The notes below the pieces were generated by a model. That model was not told the origin of the DNA, did no database searches, and was given only the letters and a program-made list of their open reading frames with translations. The position numbers and the translations under genes are program-made. Source: Ischnura elegans (taxonomy: Eukaryota > Arthropoda > Insecta > Odonata > Coenagrionidae). Taken from it: DNA of 64,000 nt. Shown one piece after another: positions 22,906-34,257 of the stretch (positions within the stretch are counted from its first letter, which is position 1; the number at the start of each line of letters is the position of its first letter). The stretch spans positions 27,349,812-27,413,811 of the forward strand of contig NC_060259.1 of assembly GCF_921293095.1 (NCBI RefSeq), read 5' to 3'.

Positions 22906-25900
22906 CTGAAAAAGGAAAACAGAAAGACTTCAATATTAAAAATGCATGTTATAGACTGTCACATTGAATGCAAGTCCTAAGAATTCCTTCACATTCTTTG
23001 TAAAATATAGTAGTAAGTGATGGTAAGTCCTCGCACATGTATGGTTAGGAGAGGATCACTTGAGTCTCTGGTCCTTATTATAAGTGCACACTTACAAAAA
23101 CAGTCTAGGCTCTCCTTGTAGAGAGGTTTCTGCTGTGAAAGTTGATATTAGCATTGTACTAGGCGGTATAGGTTATTGAAGGTTCTTTTCATGGTGGCTT
23201 TTAGAATAGCTTTTGCAGTAAACCTAGATTTTATGCACTTGAAAGGACCAAAATATGGGTACTTGGTAATGTCAAAGTAAAATCGGGAACACTTCATACG
23301 TATGATCAAGTTTTCTCTCTTATAGGCCCCCAGTTTACAGGCTGGACTACAATTTAGCCGTATGAAATCAAGAACTATGTCAAGTCGATGCACCTAAAAT
23401 CAGTTGTTCTACTGTTTTCTGTTAATAGCTTAAGTAGTACTTGGTTGCTCTTTATTTGATGCATTTATATTTTTACTAACTGTTTTGGATCTTCTAATCT
23501 AACAGCACCTAATTTCTTGCTACTTTTATATCCATTTCAATATAGGCATTATCTGTGTCTATAAGTGCTTAAAATTCTGATGCATGAGCATTATTGCTAC
23601 ACCCTTTGTTCTACTTTAACCTAATTTTTAGAAGATATCTTACCGTTAATGTATCCAACTTGGGGTATTTATCATCTGCTTTACCATAGCCCATTATTCC
23701 CATGCCATCTCTTGTTATGCAATATATATGGTCATCAATCAAGCACATAGGACCTCTGCCCTCCAAGGTACCCTTGCTGCTAAATGTATTTTTAGCTGCA
23801 AATTGAGAGAGACTTTTCATACAAATGCCAGGAATATTTGATTATATCATAATTATGAGGTGATTGATACAATATTTTGAAAATCCTTGGTCTTCCGAAT
23901 GCCAATTAACCTTTTATTTCGGTGATAGAAATATCCTTATCTCGGACAGTGTACATTGTGGTGTCAATCACCCATAAATCCCATATCTCTTCAAGGATGT
24001 TGAAAATTCTTTTCTTCTCATCATTAATCCATTCAATGACCTGTGGATGAAGAACATTGTGTTGTCATGTTACATTGAGTTTTCTTGCCAAGTGGTTGAC
24101 TCAAATTTATTTACTGTTTTTTATTAGCTCACTCATTGATTTCATAAATCGTTTCCATGTGAGTGGCATGACGTTGGCTTTTTTGTCAAAAATGCATTGC
24201 ATTTAGAGGGATATAACCTCCTCAACATCCAATAGCTATTGATCTAGTTTAAAATCAGATCATTGAGAATGCATTCTTGGCCACCATGCCATGACTCTAT
24301 AAAAGTATTAGTAAGAAAAATGCAACAAGAACAAATATTTCTGTACTTACCACACCTTGTTCATCTCCAGAGTAGAGTACATCTCCACTGAATCTCATCC
24401 TTCTTACCCCTTCCATGTGACCCTCCAACACTGCTTTTGCTGCCCACTCAGTGTCTCCACTTTTTGGAGGGGACCAAATGCTTATTTTGCCATCATATGA
24501 GCATGTGTACAAACTGTCATTATGATAAACTATGTCATAGACTGAATAAGAGCCAGCAGGAACACTTCCTATTAATGACAGCTTTTCATCCCATACCTGT
24601 GGAAAAGGTTACAATTTTCACTCCTGGATGATGCATAGCATATTGACCTAAATTGAAACTATTTAATTTGCATTATTGATCATCATGATCAAAGATCACT
24701 GTTTCACTGAAGAAGATAAAATATTTTGATGGCTATGATTGATTGGAAGATTTGCTTTTTTTCTGCATCTCAAAATACAAATTCAATTTATATTTTGGGA
24801 GAAAATAAAAGCTTCTTGATACACATTTACACATCTTATGATAAATTGTGCAGCTCAAATAATTCATAGCATACATAACAGGGAGGTAAGTTGAATAAAG
24901 CAAATTCAGTTAATGTTTCCTAATATGAAGTAGCTATATGTATTCAGTCGTTTCTCAGTATGCAATTCCACCTTTAATCAGCCATAACTCTTAAAATCTC
25001 ATTTCCATAAATTTTTAAAAATTATCATAAGTTTCTATGCATCCAGAGTTCTACCCTCACCTTCTTCTTGTATGTTTTCTGGTTAGTATTTAATTTTCAC
25101 TTCAGAATTAGTTTTTTATGCAGAGATTTGTCTTCCAGGCATGAGTACCGATTTATGACAGTTTAGTCCCCATCTGTTTCTCCAGCTAAATATCTCTGTA
25201 GTGTTTCCAACAATTTTGGATCAGAACACCTCAATTTGATTTTCAATTAATTTCTTCCTTCAGGATCAATTATATCCTATTTTAATTATGCTAGCATGCT
25301 TCCTTAAATTATTCTGGTGTAATTTTCCAGGGAATTGCATCAAGCAATATTTATTCTGTCTGAGCACAAGTTTGCTTGATTTGGTCTCTGAGTTGTTATA
25401 TGATATGTCTTTCCACACTTTCTTTGGAGCTGTTTTCTGTGTCCAAATCAAACCTCGATGGAAAGTAGGATAGTCATTAGACACAAAAGTGGGAAGGAGA
25501 AACGTAGGAGTCTTCTTCAAAACACTAAAAGAACTTTCAAACATCAGGCATATGCACTGCTACGAATAAAAAGAACTCTATGAACAATTAATTGAATTGA
25601 ATTATTAATGATTCGAAATATCCCTAGTCCTCAAAAACTATTCTAAAACTATCAGACTTTTAAGGATAAATTCAAGTTATCAAATTGCCCTGGGCCTACA
25701 CAATTATTTGTCATTGGAGGATGATTTTTTTTAAGAAAACAACCAGGTGACAGGTGCAAACATAGAGTGGCTAAGGATGGAGAAAAAATAGGGAATCAAT
25801 AGGTTGCATGAATGTTTAGGAGGTAAGTAAGATAATAAAGAGGCGAAATTAGTGGCCAAAGATGGGAAAAAATGGAGTTAGGGAGGATGCATGGAAAATT

Positions 25901-28883
25901 ACTTGGAAAGGCAAATAAAAGGTTCGAAGAGAGTGATGGAAGGTCTATGGGAAAGAGGGGCTTGAGAGGGTGCGTGAATGTTTAGGAAGGGAGAAATCAG
26001 ATGACAGGGGTGGCCAAAAGTTGGAGGGCAAAGGGAATGTCGATGGGGTGCAGGAAGAGGGTCTTCTTGAAAAGATTAAAAGAAGTGTCAATGATCATAG
26101 ATCCTTGAAACAAAACAAAAGATATTTTTAAAAATATTAAGGAATAAAAATATATATCTCTCCCAGTAATGGGCGCTCAAGGAAATATCCATAAGGATAG
26201 TTATCCAATCACAACAGCTCAATACAATTTTTTCTCAATGAAGAATGAGTTTTTCACGGGAGTAAGGGGATGAAATGAGTGAAAAGTTGAAGGGGAGAGA
26301 GGGCATTGACAGAGTGAACTAAGGTTTAACCTGTGATACACACTCTGGGTATTGCATACTGAACAGAATCCCCAGCATTTTCATTTTCCCATCCAGCACA
26401 GCATCATTTGTGAACCCCCCTCAGTGCAGTCGCCCCTTTGCCCAAAAACTTGGCCATCCCATTTGCCCCTATTATCCACCAGTTCAATTTATATAAATTT
26501 GTGTACCCCCAAAAGTAATTTTCTCGATTCCAAATTTTGCCACTCCATCATCTGTCCCTGTCATCTACCTGTTTCCCCTCCTAAACATTCATGCCCCCTC
26601 TAAACTCCCCCCTTCCCCTCAAACTCTATGCACTCCAGTTAGCATTCTCATTCACCTACTTCCTTCTTGAATATTTCTGCACCCCCTCAACCCTTATTTC
26701 CCCTCCACCTTCGGCCACCCCACGCCCCTTTCATCAGCTTTCCCCTCCTACACATTCATTCACACGTGATTCCCCCCCTTTTCCCATCCCCATCCACCTA
26801 TTGTCACTCCATCCTTTCTATCATATCGTCCTGCTAAGTGTCGTACAGCACACATTGACATTTTTACTGCTAATTTTACTCCATTGGTACTCCTGCCAAA
26901 GGTACGGAAATGATGATAGGTTCAAGGCTTCGGTCATGTGTTGCAGAAAGCGCTCTTAACTGACGAATGTCTGTTATCGCGTCGACGTAGGGTAGCCTAT
27001 TGAATGGAACCTCTCGTACTGTGCCTCAATTGTATCTAACGATTTGATCGTTGGATTATTCTTCCTCATAGGATAATCCTCCAAAGTTGTTAGAATAGCA
27101 ATAGCTGATGCCTGGTTTCGCTGATGGTAGGACACGCCCGCCTTTGTGACGGTGCGGGATTCCTCGTCCCTTCCCTTCCTTCCCTATCCTGTCCGAGGAG
27201 GCGTCGTCGTGCTCCTATCGCGGCGGCGCCTCCTTCCTTTCTCCTTCCTGTCCTCCCCCTTCTGGGTGCAGAGGTGAAAAGCTCGCGCTTACAGACCCTG
27301 CCCCCGGGAGTGTATCCTCGCGAGCCCGCCCTAGGCTTTCGTTCCAGTTGCGCCTCAATTGTCTCGTAAAACAGACCGTAAATGTCATAAAGAGATGAAA
27401 AAGTAACTAGCGTTGTAATATAAATATGTTCTAATTTTTTAAACAATTCACTATCAGCGATAGTTTTTCAGAAGCCTTGATACGCTCTCATTTAATATCG
27501 CTTGTCTCGCTATCTCTTTTTTATTCTCCAAGATTAAGATAAGGTCATTTTCTCTCGAGGCGATGTTTTGGAATCAAGTTGAGTCGTCATGAGGATGCAA
27601 TGAATTGCAAGAACTTGATTTAAATTGATTGCACTTGAAATTTCGATTTTTTACATCGTCATAGGTGAAAATTCCGAGCGGATGCTAATTCGAATCGCTG
27701 CAGATGAGCAAATATTCACTTGCGAATGAAAGCGTGTAGCGGCGGATGGGTGTTTATGCATGCGAAATTCGGTCATTTAAGAATCTACCGACCACAGAAC
27801 CTTTGCATCGCATCGCGCTGTTTGGTAGTTTTGGTAATAAATATTTTAAACGTTATTTTTTTCATGCTTTATAGGGAATATAAATGGATATTTAAGCATG
27901 CATCCACAGTGATTGTTTTACCGATATCATTTTGGGTATATTCACTCGGTGATTTACCCCTAAATCCCCTGAAAAGGAATGCATATTTTTTCGGAGGAAA
28001 AGTTTTCATTGTGCGACAATAGCCTCGCGAGATGAATAGGGTGTACGTTTAGGTACAAATTATACCTACCAGGATTATTCAATGATGTCCCTTATTTACT
28101 GGAAATAATGTACTAATGCAATAACTATACAATATTTCTTTCGGGACAGTTGGATTAGACGTGAGCCGTATTTAAGAAAAAAATACAAAAATGGCAGTAA
28201 GTGAGCCATGCTCAAGGAGAGTGAGAATTGTGTCAAATCTTTGTCTTCAATTCGTCAGCGTCATGTCTTGAAAGGGAAGAAAAATATTAACAAAAAGGGC
28301 CTCAGAGCATGGAGTTCTAAGTTGCGGGGGGGGGGGGGGGGGGGAAGAAGAGCAATCCTTCCGGGGGTATAGGGACTATGGAATATGCCAAATTGAAACG
28401 GGGGTATCCCCGTGGCCCCCTGGACAATTTGTTTAAATTAGTCTCTGAAATGAACAGCATTTTAAGTACTATCTACGACTAAAACTTTTTGGCATTTCTA
28501 CAAGATTTGTTCTTTTTTCGAACAACTTATAATTTAAGTCGGGGGCCTGAGAGGTAAAAAAAATACATCTCCAATTTTACCTATTCCCTGGATGAGAAAA
28601 AGTAAAAAAAACGAAACCATGCGAGACAGTTTTAATTATGAAGATGCGTTATACTTGAAATTAATATCGAGGCTACGGACGAAGTAACTAACGGCGCGAG
28701 TGGAGATTAATTAATACGGTATAACGTCATGGATACTATGCAGAGAGGGTGTGTAGGCGTCGGACTCACTTTGACGATGCCGTCCTCTCCGCCGCTGAAG
28801 ACCCCGCGTCCCGGCGCCCAACACAGCGACACAACGTCCCCGTCGTGCGGCCTCGCGGCACTCGCGTTCAAAGTGAAGCTCAT
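22690..28883 (-). CDS. Seven-bladed WD40-repeat protein, five exons, complete
   Basis: Five exons (28883-28770, 24596-24351, 24040-23911, 23795-23644, 22905-22690) join in phase to 858 nt, 285 residues plus stop. Seven WD40-like blades can be read: HDGDVVSLCW..IVKVW, SVYDIVYHND..ISIW, HMEGVRRMRF..VIEW, IWDLWVIDTT..ISITEI, GPMCLIDDH..MGIMGY, HERIINALTG..VKAW and INCLTVTDN..FIGLQF. Blades 1, 2, 3 and 6 keep the GH/D..W pattern; 4, 5 and 7 have lost the final Trp. The first Met at 28883 leaves a short N-terminal strand (MSFTLNA) that could close the propeller, so the protein appears complete and purely a propeller, likely a binding scaffold. I do not recognise the orthologue. The frame stays open upstream to a TAG at 28926, where an acceptor-like site could join an unseen exon. 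Confidence 0.85.
23644..23795 (-). CDS. WD40 gene exon 4
   Basis: Acceptor CTCAATTTGCAG and donor GTAAGA. It starts with two bases completing GCT (Ala), continues KNTFSSKGTLEGRG and ends KYPKLDTLT in phase 0. It covers blade 5. Confidence 0.85.
23911..24040 (-). CDS. WD40 gene exon 3
   Basis: Acceptor TTCATCCACAG; donor GTTAAT is weak but fits the phase. It starts VIEWINDEKKRIFN and ends ISITEIK plus one base. It has no long open frame of its own and is placed by splice sites, phase and propeller spacing. Confidence 0.8.
24351..24596 (-). CDS. WD40 gene exon 2
   Basis: Acceptor CTTTTCCACAG and donor GTAAGT enclose 82 codons in phase 0. It carries blades 2 and 3: SYDGKISIW and GDVLYSGDEQGV are clear WD40 d-strand motifs. 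Confidence 0.88.
25750..26780. repeat. Degenerate minisatellite arranged as a large inverted repeat
   Basis: The purine-rich half (25750-26060) repeats phrases such as GTGGCCAAAGATGG and GCATGAATGTTTAGGAGG at roughly 80-110 bp spacing. The pyrimidine-rich half (26400-26780) holds their complements, such as CCTCCTAAACATTCATGCCC and TTGGCCATCCC. One more unit of the complement type is at 30607-30690. Both halves lie in the first intron of the WD40 gene (24597-28769). The open frames there come from stop-poor pyrimidine runs and are not genes. Confidence 0.65.
27035..27351 (+). mobile_element. SINE-like retroposon, copy 1, with target duplication
   Basis: This copy is flanked by GCCTCAATTGT at 27024-27034 and 27352-27362, an 11-bp exact duplication. 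It starts ATCTAACGATTTGATCGTTG and has a tRNA-like inner part (GATGGTAGGACACGCCCGCC, then GTGACGGTGCGGGATTCC, resembling a B box). It then runs through pyrimidine-rich sequence to a GAGCCCGCC tail. An inverted copy is at 60017-60350. It lies in the WD40 first intron. Confidence 0.75.
28326..28344 (+). repeat. Poly-G run of 19
   Basis: Uninterrupted run of 19 guanines in the WD40 first intron, able to form G-quadruplexes and prone to length error in sequencing. Confidence 0.95.
28770..28883 (-). CDS. WD40 gene exon 1 (coding start)
   Basis: ATG at 28883-28881, 38 codons, donor GTGAGT after 28770. It ends EDGIVK, which joins VWDEKL of the next exon to complete blade 1. The exon is GC-rich compared with its surroundings. 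An upstream extension (RWQLLHAASWKGA) is open from an acceptor-like TATATTTAG at 28934-28926. Confidence 0.75.
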
Positions 28884-28894
28884 GACTGCACCCT

Positions 28895-28935
28895 TCCAAC
28901 TGGCCGCGTGCAACAGCTGCCAGCGCTAAATATAG
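28895..28935 (-). promoter_or_regulatory. Candidate core promoter of the WD40 gene
   Basis: On the minus strand TATATTTA (28934-28927) lies about 33 bases before an initiator-like CCAGTT (A at 28901), followed after 18 bases by the ATG. The sequence from 28735 to 28990 is GC- and CpG-rich compared with its surroundings. The same TATATTTAG could instead be a splice acceptor, so this is uncertain. Confidence 0.35.
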
Positions 28936-29382
28936 AGGGCGGATATGAAGGGGAACTCTTGTTGGGGGAGTCGCCTCTTTTCGACGCTGCACCAGCATTT
29001 TCCAGAAGAAGTTCGATTCCTCTTTACTTTTTTCCAGTCTATCTTTTTTCGAAAAACTTACCGGATATTTTTAATTACAGTGCGGGGAACTCCTCAAAAA
29101 TAGCGCCTAGTGGAACATAGAAAAATTAGACTCAATGACGGCCGTGAAAGGACTGCTGGAGATGCTACGTTGTACACTCATGGGAGTAAACTTTAAGATG
29201 TCATCACATCGATTAAAATACCAATAATAGTATCGAATATGTTGAATTTAATATAAGTTTGAACATTATGTATTGTTTTTATTGATAGAAACCCACGAGA
29301 ATGTTAACAACGGTTTACTTAATCGTAATGTTTTGAATTTTGTTTAGCTTTTAAGGGTTAGAACCAAGGGTGTGCCCAAGAT

Positions 29383-29885
29383 CATGGGCGTACCCAGCGA
29401 GGGTCAGGAGCAGCTGCCCCCCCTAGAAGCAAAAATCAAAAAAGTCTTTAAGCAAAATCAGTACTGAATTGAAACGAAAGTATTCAATTTTTTTAAACAC
29501 ACGATAAAAAATGACATGTATCAGTATAAGATATGTAACTAAAATAAAACTATTTTTTCAAGGAAATAATCTCATAAAATAATAAAGCGCTGTCATAATT
29601 TTCTTAAAATGTTGGTTTCTGTTGTGATTATGAAATTGGCAGTGGATAAATGTGGATTTATCGCGGAGGAAAAAAAGAACGCACCAACTTATGAAACCAT
29701 CACCGGAAGACGACGCTCTTCATTACAGTACAACTAACGGTACATTGTTAGCAAGTGCGCCAACATTCAAATTACTTACTTCATCTCGATTACACTCAGA
29801 AATATCAGTTTCATTCACCTTTTCCATGCTAAAATGTCACAACTTGGCTTGGCCCCCTCTAGTTATGACCCTGGGTACGCCCTTG
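29383..29885. mobile_element. hAT-like MITE, long copy
   Basis: Starts CATGGGCGTACCCAGCGAGG and ends CCCTGGGTACGCCCTTG, with terminal inverted repeats of about 15 bp. Flanks CCCAAGAT and CTCAGGAT match at 6 of 8 bases as an eroded 8-bp target duplication. A shorter internally deleted relative is at 35335-35499. There is no transposase. Confidence 0.7.
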
Positions 29886-30265
29886 CTCAGGATCAAAGCA
29901 AAGGGGGAGCAAGCCACTACCATTCAGATTGTGACATTGCCGCGCGGAAAAGGGGAATGGAACAAGTTCCAAGAAAATCGTACATGTTCATCACAGTACT
30001 TTATTAGTTATGTATTACAATTCTTTGTTTGAAAAAATCATTTTTATTTTGGTTAAATGTTTTACACCAAAATCGTTTGGGTTTCCATGGGTTTGAAATA
30101 AAGAAGTTCAAAACTATATACTCCTCTATTTTTTTGTTTCTAGGGTTTCAGCAAGGGGTTGATTCCCCTCCATCCTTCCACTACCCCGCTTTGGGTATGC
30201 CCATGGTTAAGACCAGATTCAGAATGGGCATATTCAGACATCTGTTTAAGAGATTTATCCTAAAT

Positions 30266-30398
30266 TGTGTGAAAACTCCACGAGGAAAAAATAATCCGCT
30301 TTGACCGGGATTCGAACCGGGTCATCAACATCGGGAGATCCTGGTTCGAATCTCGGTCAAGGTGGACGATTTTTTCTTTGTGTAATTTTCACAAAATT
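30266..30398. repeat. Inverted repeat built from tRNA-like T-arm sequence
   Basis: TTGACCGGGATTCGAACCGG (30301-30320) faces CTGGTTCGAATCTCGGTCAA (30341-30360). Pairing extends outward into GGAAAAAATAATCC and GGACGATTTTTTC. Each arm has a pol III B-box (GGTTCGAATC). No cloverleaf can be drawn, so it is not a tRNA gene. Two head-to-head SINE starts are one explanation. Confidence 0.7.
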
Positions 30399-31239
30399 TT
30401 AAGCATTTGAGGGTGACTCTGTAAAGTTTTCACCGTGGCCAGTCCCGGTTACTTAATTATATTTATCCTGATTAATTTTTTGAAAGCTACGAGGAGAAAT
30501 GTTATCTTATGTTCCTTCATAACTAATATTGCAGTGATCTTCTCAGCTTCTGCAACAAACCAATGAATCTTTGATGTGAACAATTATCCACGATCAAACT
30601 TGATTTTATTCACTCCACCTTTGGCCCATCCATGCCCCCTGTCATCCGCCTGCTTTCCTCCTAAAGTTATGTGCACCTCCCAACCCACTCTTCGTTAAAT
30701 CTCAGTATGGATGCATGGAACACTGATCAAGAGGAAATAGTAGTACAAAAGTTCTCTCAAACTTTCAATGCAATCCGACTGGTAATGGTATTAATTTTGT
30801 AATCACACCCTTAATAATAATTATAATCGCAATCGATATAATAGTGTTATCGCAACTGTTTGCTTAAGAAAATATTATTTTTTTATTTTAAGAGAAATGT
30901 GAGATTTTCGTGTACTAGCATGATGCTTGGGAACGTGAGAATCGTAAAACAAAATTGATTTAAAGACATTTAAGCCTCGTCTATTCAGCCACTTGTTTAA
31001 AAAATTATAGTCTTCTATATGTGTTGAAAGTAATTTTATGAAGCAAAAAATAAAAACGCTGCCCCTAACATAGTGCTTGGATTTTAAACCTCGAGGAGAG
31101 GGCCCCTAAGGGCCTGTTAAAGCAAAATGGATGGAGCATAAAAAATTTCCGTGGGAAACTACATGCATTCGGTAACTTTCATGTCGATCGGATGAATGAT
31201 GTTATACATAAATGGTAGATAGACCAGGAATCATGCGTT

Positions 31240-31508
31240 TATATAATATCAGGGGGGTGAGAAGCCAAGGGGTAGAAGTGATTTTTTAAGCAGAGTTGGG
31301 TACAGAGAATGGGTAAAGAAAATAAACGAGATCAACTTGGAATTCCGTAGTGCATGATTTTCCACTCGATGTCAGCACAGAATAGAGGCTCACTCGTAAC
31401 CTTGGCCAAAAAATATTTGTATATTTCTTCTATCAATTTCTGTACCTGACTCTGTTTAGAAAGAGAATCACTTGACCACTTGGCTTCTCACCCCCTCATA
31501 TATTACTT
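31240..31508. mobile_element. Foldback element with about 70-bp arms
   Basis: GGGGGGTGAGAAGCCAAGG (about 31252-31270) and CTTGGCTTCTCACCCCC (about 31479-31495) are the best-matched part of two inverted arms. These continue inward through GTGATT and AGAGT.GGTACAGA. The loop is about 120 bp. No clear target duplication was found, so the boundary is approximate. Confidence 0.6.
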
Positions 31509-32021
31509 TCCGAGGCGCCTTTGGTATATGCAATACTACTTAGCAATAATGCGGCTGAGGTCTGATTTGCGTGGACGAGTGGGTTTTAGATATTTTTCAA
31601 TTATTTTTACCTTTGTTTGCTTAGCTGGTGAAATAAAAATACTTAAAAATAAAAATTTGATTGGAGATCCAACTCAATTAAGATTACCCATCTTTTCAAT
31701 GTTTCGATAAATTACGGTGGGGCGGCCGCCTGTCTCCTTGATCCTCCACTATGGGCAAACTTCCGTGTAAGAAGGGATGAATGGAAGTAACCTTCAAACC
31801 CGACCGCCTCTTATATCACTTCTCTCTTCCGTGCGGCATGCAGCCAACATCTCCATACCCACCTCCTCTGCTTTCTTCCTACGCTCAACGGACACAACCT
31901 TCCTCCCCTCACCTCATACACTCCTCCTAGTCGCTAATGGGCAAATAGTCTCAAACATGTCTATCAAGAGGTTCCAACGACTCCCATGAATACTGTGAAC
32001 TTCATTGCGTATGCATACCAT

Positions 32022-32254
32022 GGTGAGTGTTTCGCTGAAAATGTTCACGTTTTTTATGTGTGCTTGCATGTTTCCAGATTTCTATTTCAATTCTCTTCGC
32101 ATTAATTTTTGTGACCTGCGCCTACTTCATTATGCCGTGCATCACTTTATTGAGCGTAGGGTGAGCGAGAAATGGCAAAATAGACCCGTAGTCCTCACGC
32201 TCCTCTGTTTTCTATCTTTTTGAATTATGAATTAAAACTTTTTTCCTAAATCTC
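32022..32254 (+). repeat. Direct repeat, copy 1
   Basis: About 233 bp nearly identical to 39434-39668 and in the same orientation. Shared stretches include CTGAAAATGTTCACGTTTTT and CATTATGCCGTGCATCACTT. It is non-coding as far as I can see; the frames across it are broken differently in the two copies. Confidence 0.85.
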
Positions 32255-32259
32255 CTGGC

Positions 32260-32570
32260 CACACTGCGTCTTTGTGCACCCTGCGGACCTGCTCGAAAAG
32301 CATTTGCCTTCCTTTTAGTCGTCTTGGAGAGGACGTTGATTAATTCCATAGTTTTTCCTTAATCTTGAAGACAGCTCTTTCTGTTTCGGCGTTCTGAACC
32401 CCCTCATCGATGGTGCTTTCTTCTTGTAACTAGATGCCCAATCTATTTCTAGCAGCTGGTATATATCTTCCACATAGAGGTACTTCCCATCTATTCTGAA
32501 TCTGTTTCTAACCCTAAATAGCTTCAGGAGCTTGTAGAAGGGACGAGGGGAAGATAAGTTTTTGGGGAGA
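32260..32570 (-). pseudogene. Possible transposon ORF remnant
   Basis: The minus strand between about 32570 and 32260 reads as protein-like sequence in one frame (NRFRIDGKYLYVEDIYQLL, then LSSRLRKNYGINQRP) with stops nearby. The style is that of a decayed retroelement ORF, but I cannot assign it to a family. At 32637 CAGTGGCGTAGCCAGGG resembles a hAT left end without a partner. Confidence 0.3.
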
Positions 32571-33967
32571 TACCCCGACGCGAGGGGGTGCTCAATTTAT
32601 TGACAGAAGGAAGGAGATGGAGACGTGACACCAGTGGCGTAGCCAGGGAAGGAACAGGAGGCACGTGCTCCCCCCAAAAAGAACAATCAATTTTAACTGA
32701 AAAGTATTAAACTATAAACCAAATTTATTCTACTCCACCAATATCTTTAAGCAAAACAGCTTCCCGACGATCCATAAATTGAGAAATTTTAAGTGCCAAA
32801 ATAGCATAAATGTGATTTCAAGAGATAAAAAATGTTCACATTTTCCCAGAGGGAGGTTCCATGCCCCCAAGGTCGTGTCAGCACATCGCCCCTGCGTGAG
32901 GCGAAAGAAAGCCCTGCCCGATATGCGAGCACACGACACGGCCGCTTAGGGTGTCGGACTTGGCGAAGGCTCCGAAGGGACGTGATAGCCGGGAATTACG
33001 TGAAACCAAAGGGCAAATAATTTCAAAATATACAAATGGAAGAAAAATTATGGGATTAATCATGTCTATGGTAAATTGCGTGAATATATACGCTAGCAAC
33101 GCAACGCTTACCTTCTAAAAAGCGCGATATCCGCCCATTTACGATGGGCGCGTGAATCTCCGCATGTATTTAACTGGATTACGATTTGGCTCCGAGTCGC
33201 TACCTTACTTCATACACATGCTTCATTGCCAGAGTCGTCCAGAGACATTTGCGGAGGAATGATCTCTCTGGATATTTGAGGACACCGATCTATTTGGGGT
33301 TCTGCCGCCTTGACGCTTATGATGGCCTCTCCACTCCTCCGCACACTTGAAGGTCGAGGACAATCGAATAAGGAACACCCTGGGTGGACTTACTTCATAT
33401 TCTCTTGTTTTATATCTTTTTCTGTGATGAAGCGCGTTACTATGACGTTTTGCGCAATTAATAACAAATCGTAGTGACAGTATCTCACTTTATTTTCTCA
33501 CGATCTACCAAAATAGGTAATGTATGTAAGTTGTTTTACTTTGAATTCAATGAAAGTGAATCGCCAAATTTGGCTCTCCCTGGAGCTTTGGTGCATAGGT
33601 TCTTCCATTTTTAGCCAATACGAAACGATGGAGTCTGGAAGCTGTAGGTTTTGAGGATACGATGGAGATGGTTAAGTTTGAGTCCTCGATGAGATATTCA
33701 TTATTTTTATTTATAAAGGTAGTCTCTGCAAGGGACTGGGTCGACTCAGCATATGAAACGATGTTAGTCTATGCTATAAGAAACCTTGCCAAGGGGAGAG
33801 CGGCAGTCCACATTGGTCAGGAGAGCGCTATATTCCGGAAAAAGGTCGATTCGTCTGTGTTACGCTATGCCTAAGTTTTGAGAATCAGTGTTATTACTCC
33901 AAAATATCTTATCTTGTCCATTCATATCACATGTCTGCAACGAATACTTTTAAAATGTATTCAATCG

Positions 33968-34257
33968 GGGGATCGGGTTGGTGTGGTGGCTTGAGTGTTG
34001 GCTTACCACCCGGCGGGCTCGGGTTCAAATCCCAGAATTTTCAGAGACTGCCCGATCCCTGCTTGAGTGTTGTGTGGAGGACATTTCAAGCAAAACACTC
34101 CGCCCGTTGGATGGAACGTTAAGCCGTGTTCCCGTGGCGCCTTTCGTTAAGAGCAGGCTAATGCCGACGCCGGGTTTCTCTCCACCCTTCCTTCCATACC
34201 CTTCCTTCATGGCGCAAATGATCTCAGCTGTCGGGCGCCTCCTCCAAATGCCATACC
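33968..34257 (+). mobile_element. tRNA-derived SINE with 13-bp target duplication
   Basis: Flanked by ATGTATTCAATCG at 33955-33967 and 34258-34270, an exact duplication. The head has an A-box-like GTGGCTTGAGTGTTGG and a B-box GGGTTCAAATCCC about 35 bases later, as in tRNA genes. The body contains CTCCGCCCGTTGG and ends CCAAATGCCATACC without a poly-A tail. A truncated tail copy is at 39117-39169. Confidence 0.88.

Noticed and set aside
26352-26959. Two proline-rich frames
   Set aside because: They follow the stop-poor pyrimidine half of a degenerate minisatellite.
27008-27022. AACCTCTCGTACTG, a phrase found in 28S rRNA antisense
   Set aside because: Only about 12 bases match and the flanks do not align with rRNA, so it is probably chance.
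28711-28998. 95-codon minus-strand frame starting MLVQRRKEATPP
   Set aside because: It overlaps WD40 exon 1 in another frame; the exon frame gives a clear WD40 blade that joins the next exon in phase.
30301-30360. tRNA gene call from the GGTTCGAATC motif
   Set aside because: Only T-arm-like sequence is present, in two inverted copies; acceptor, D and anticodon arms cannot be formed.
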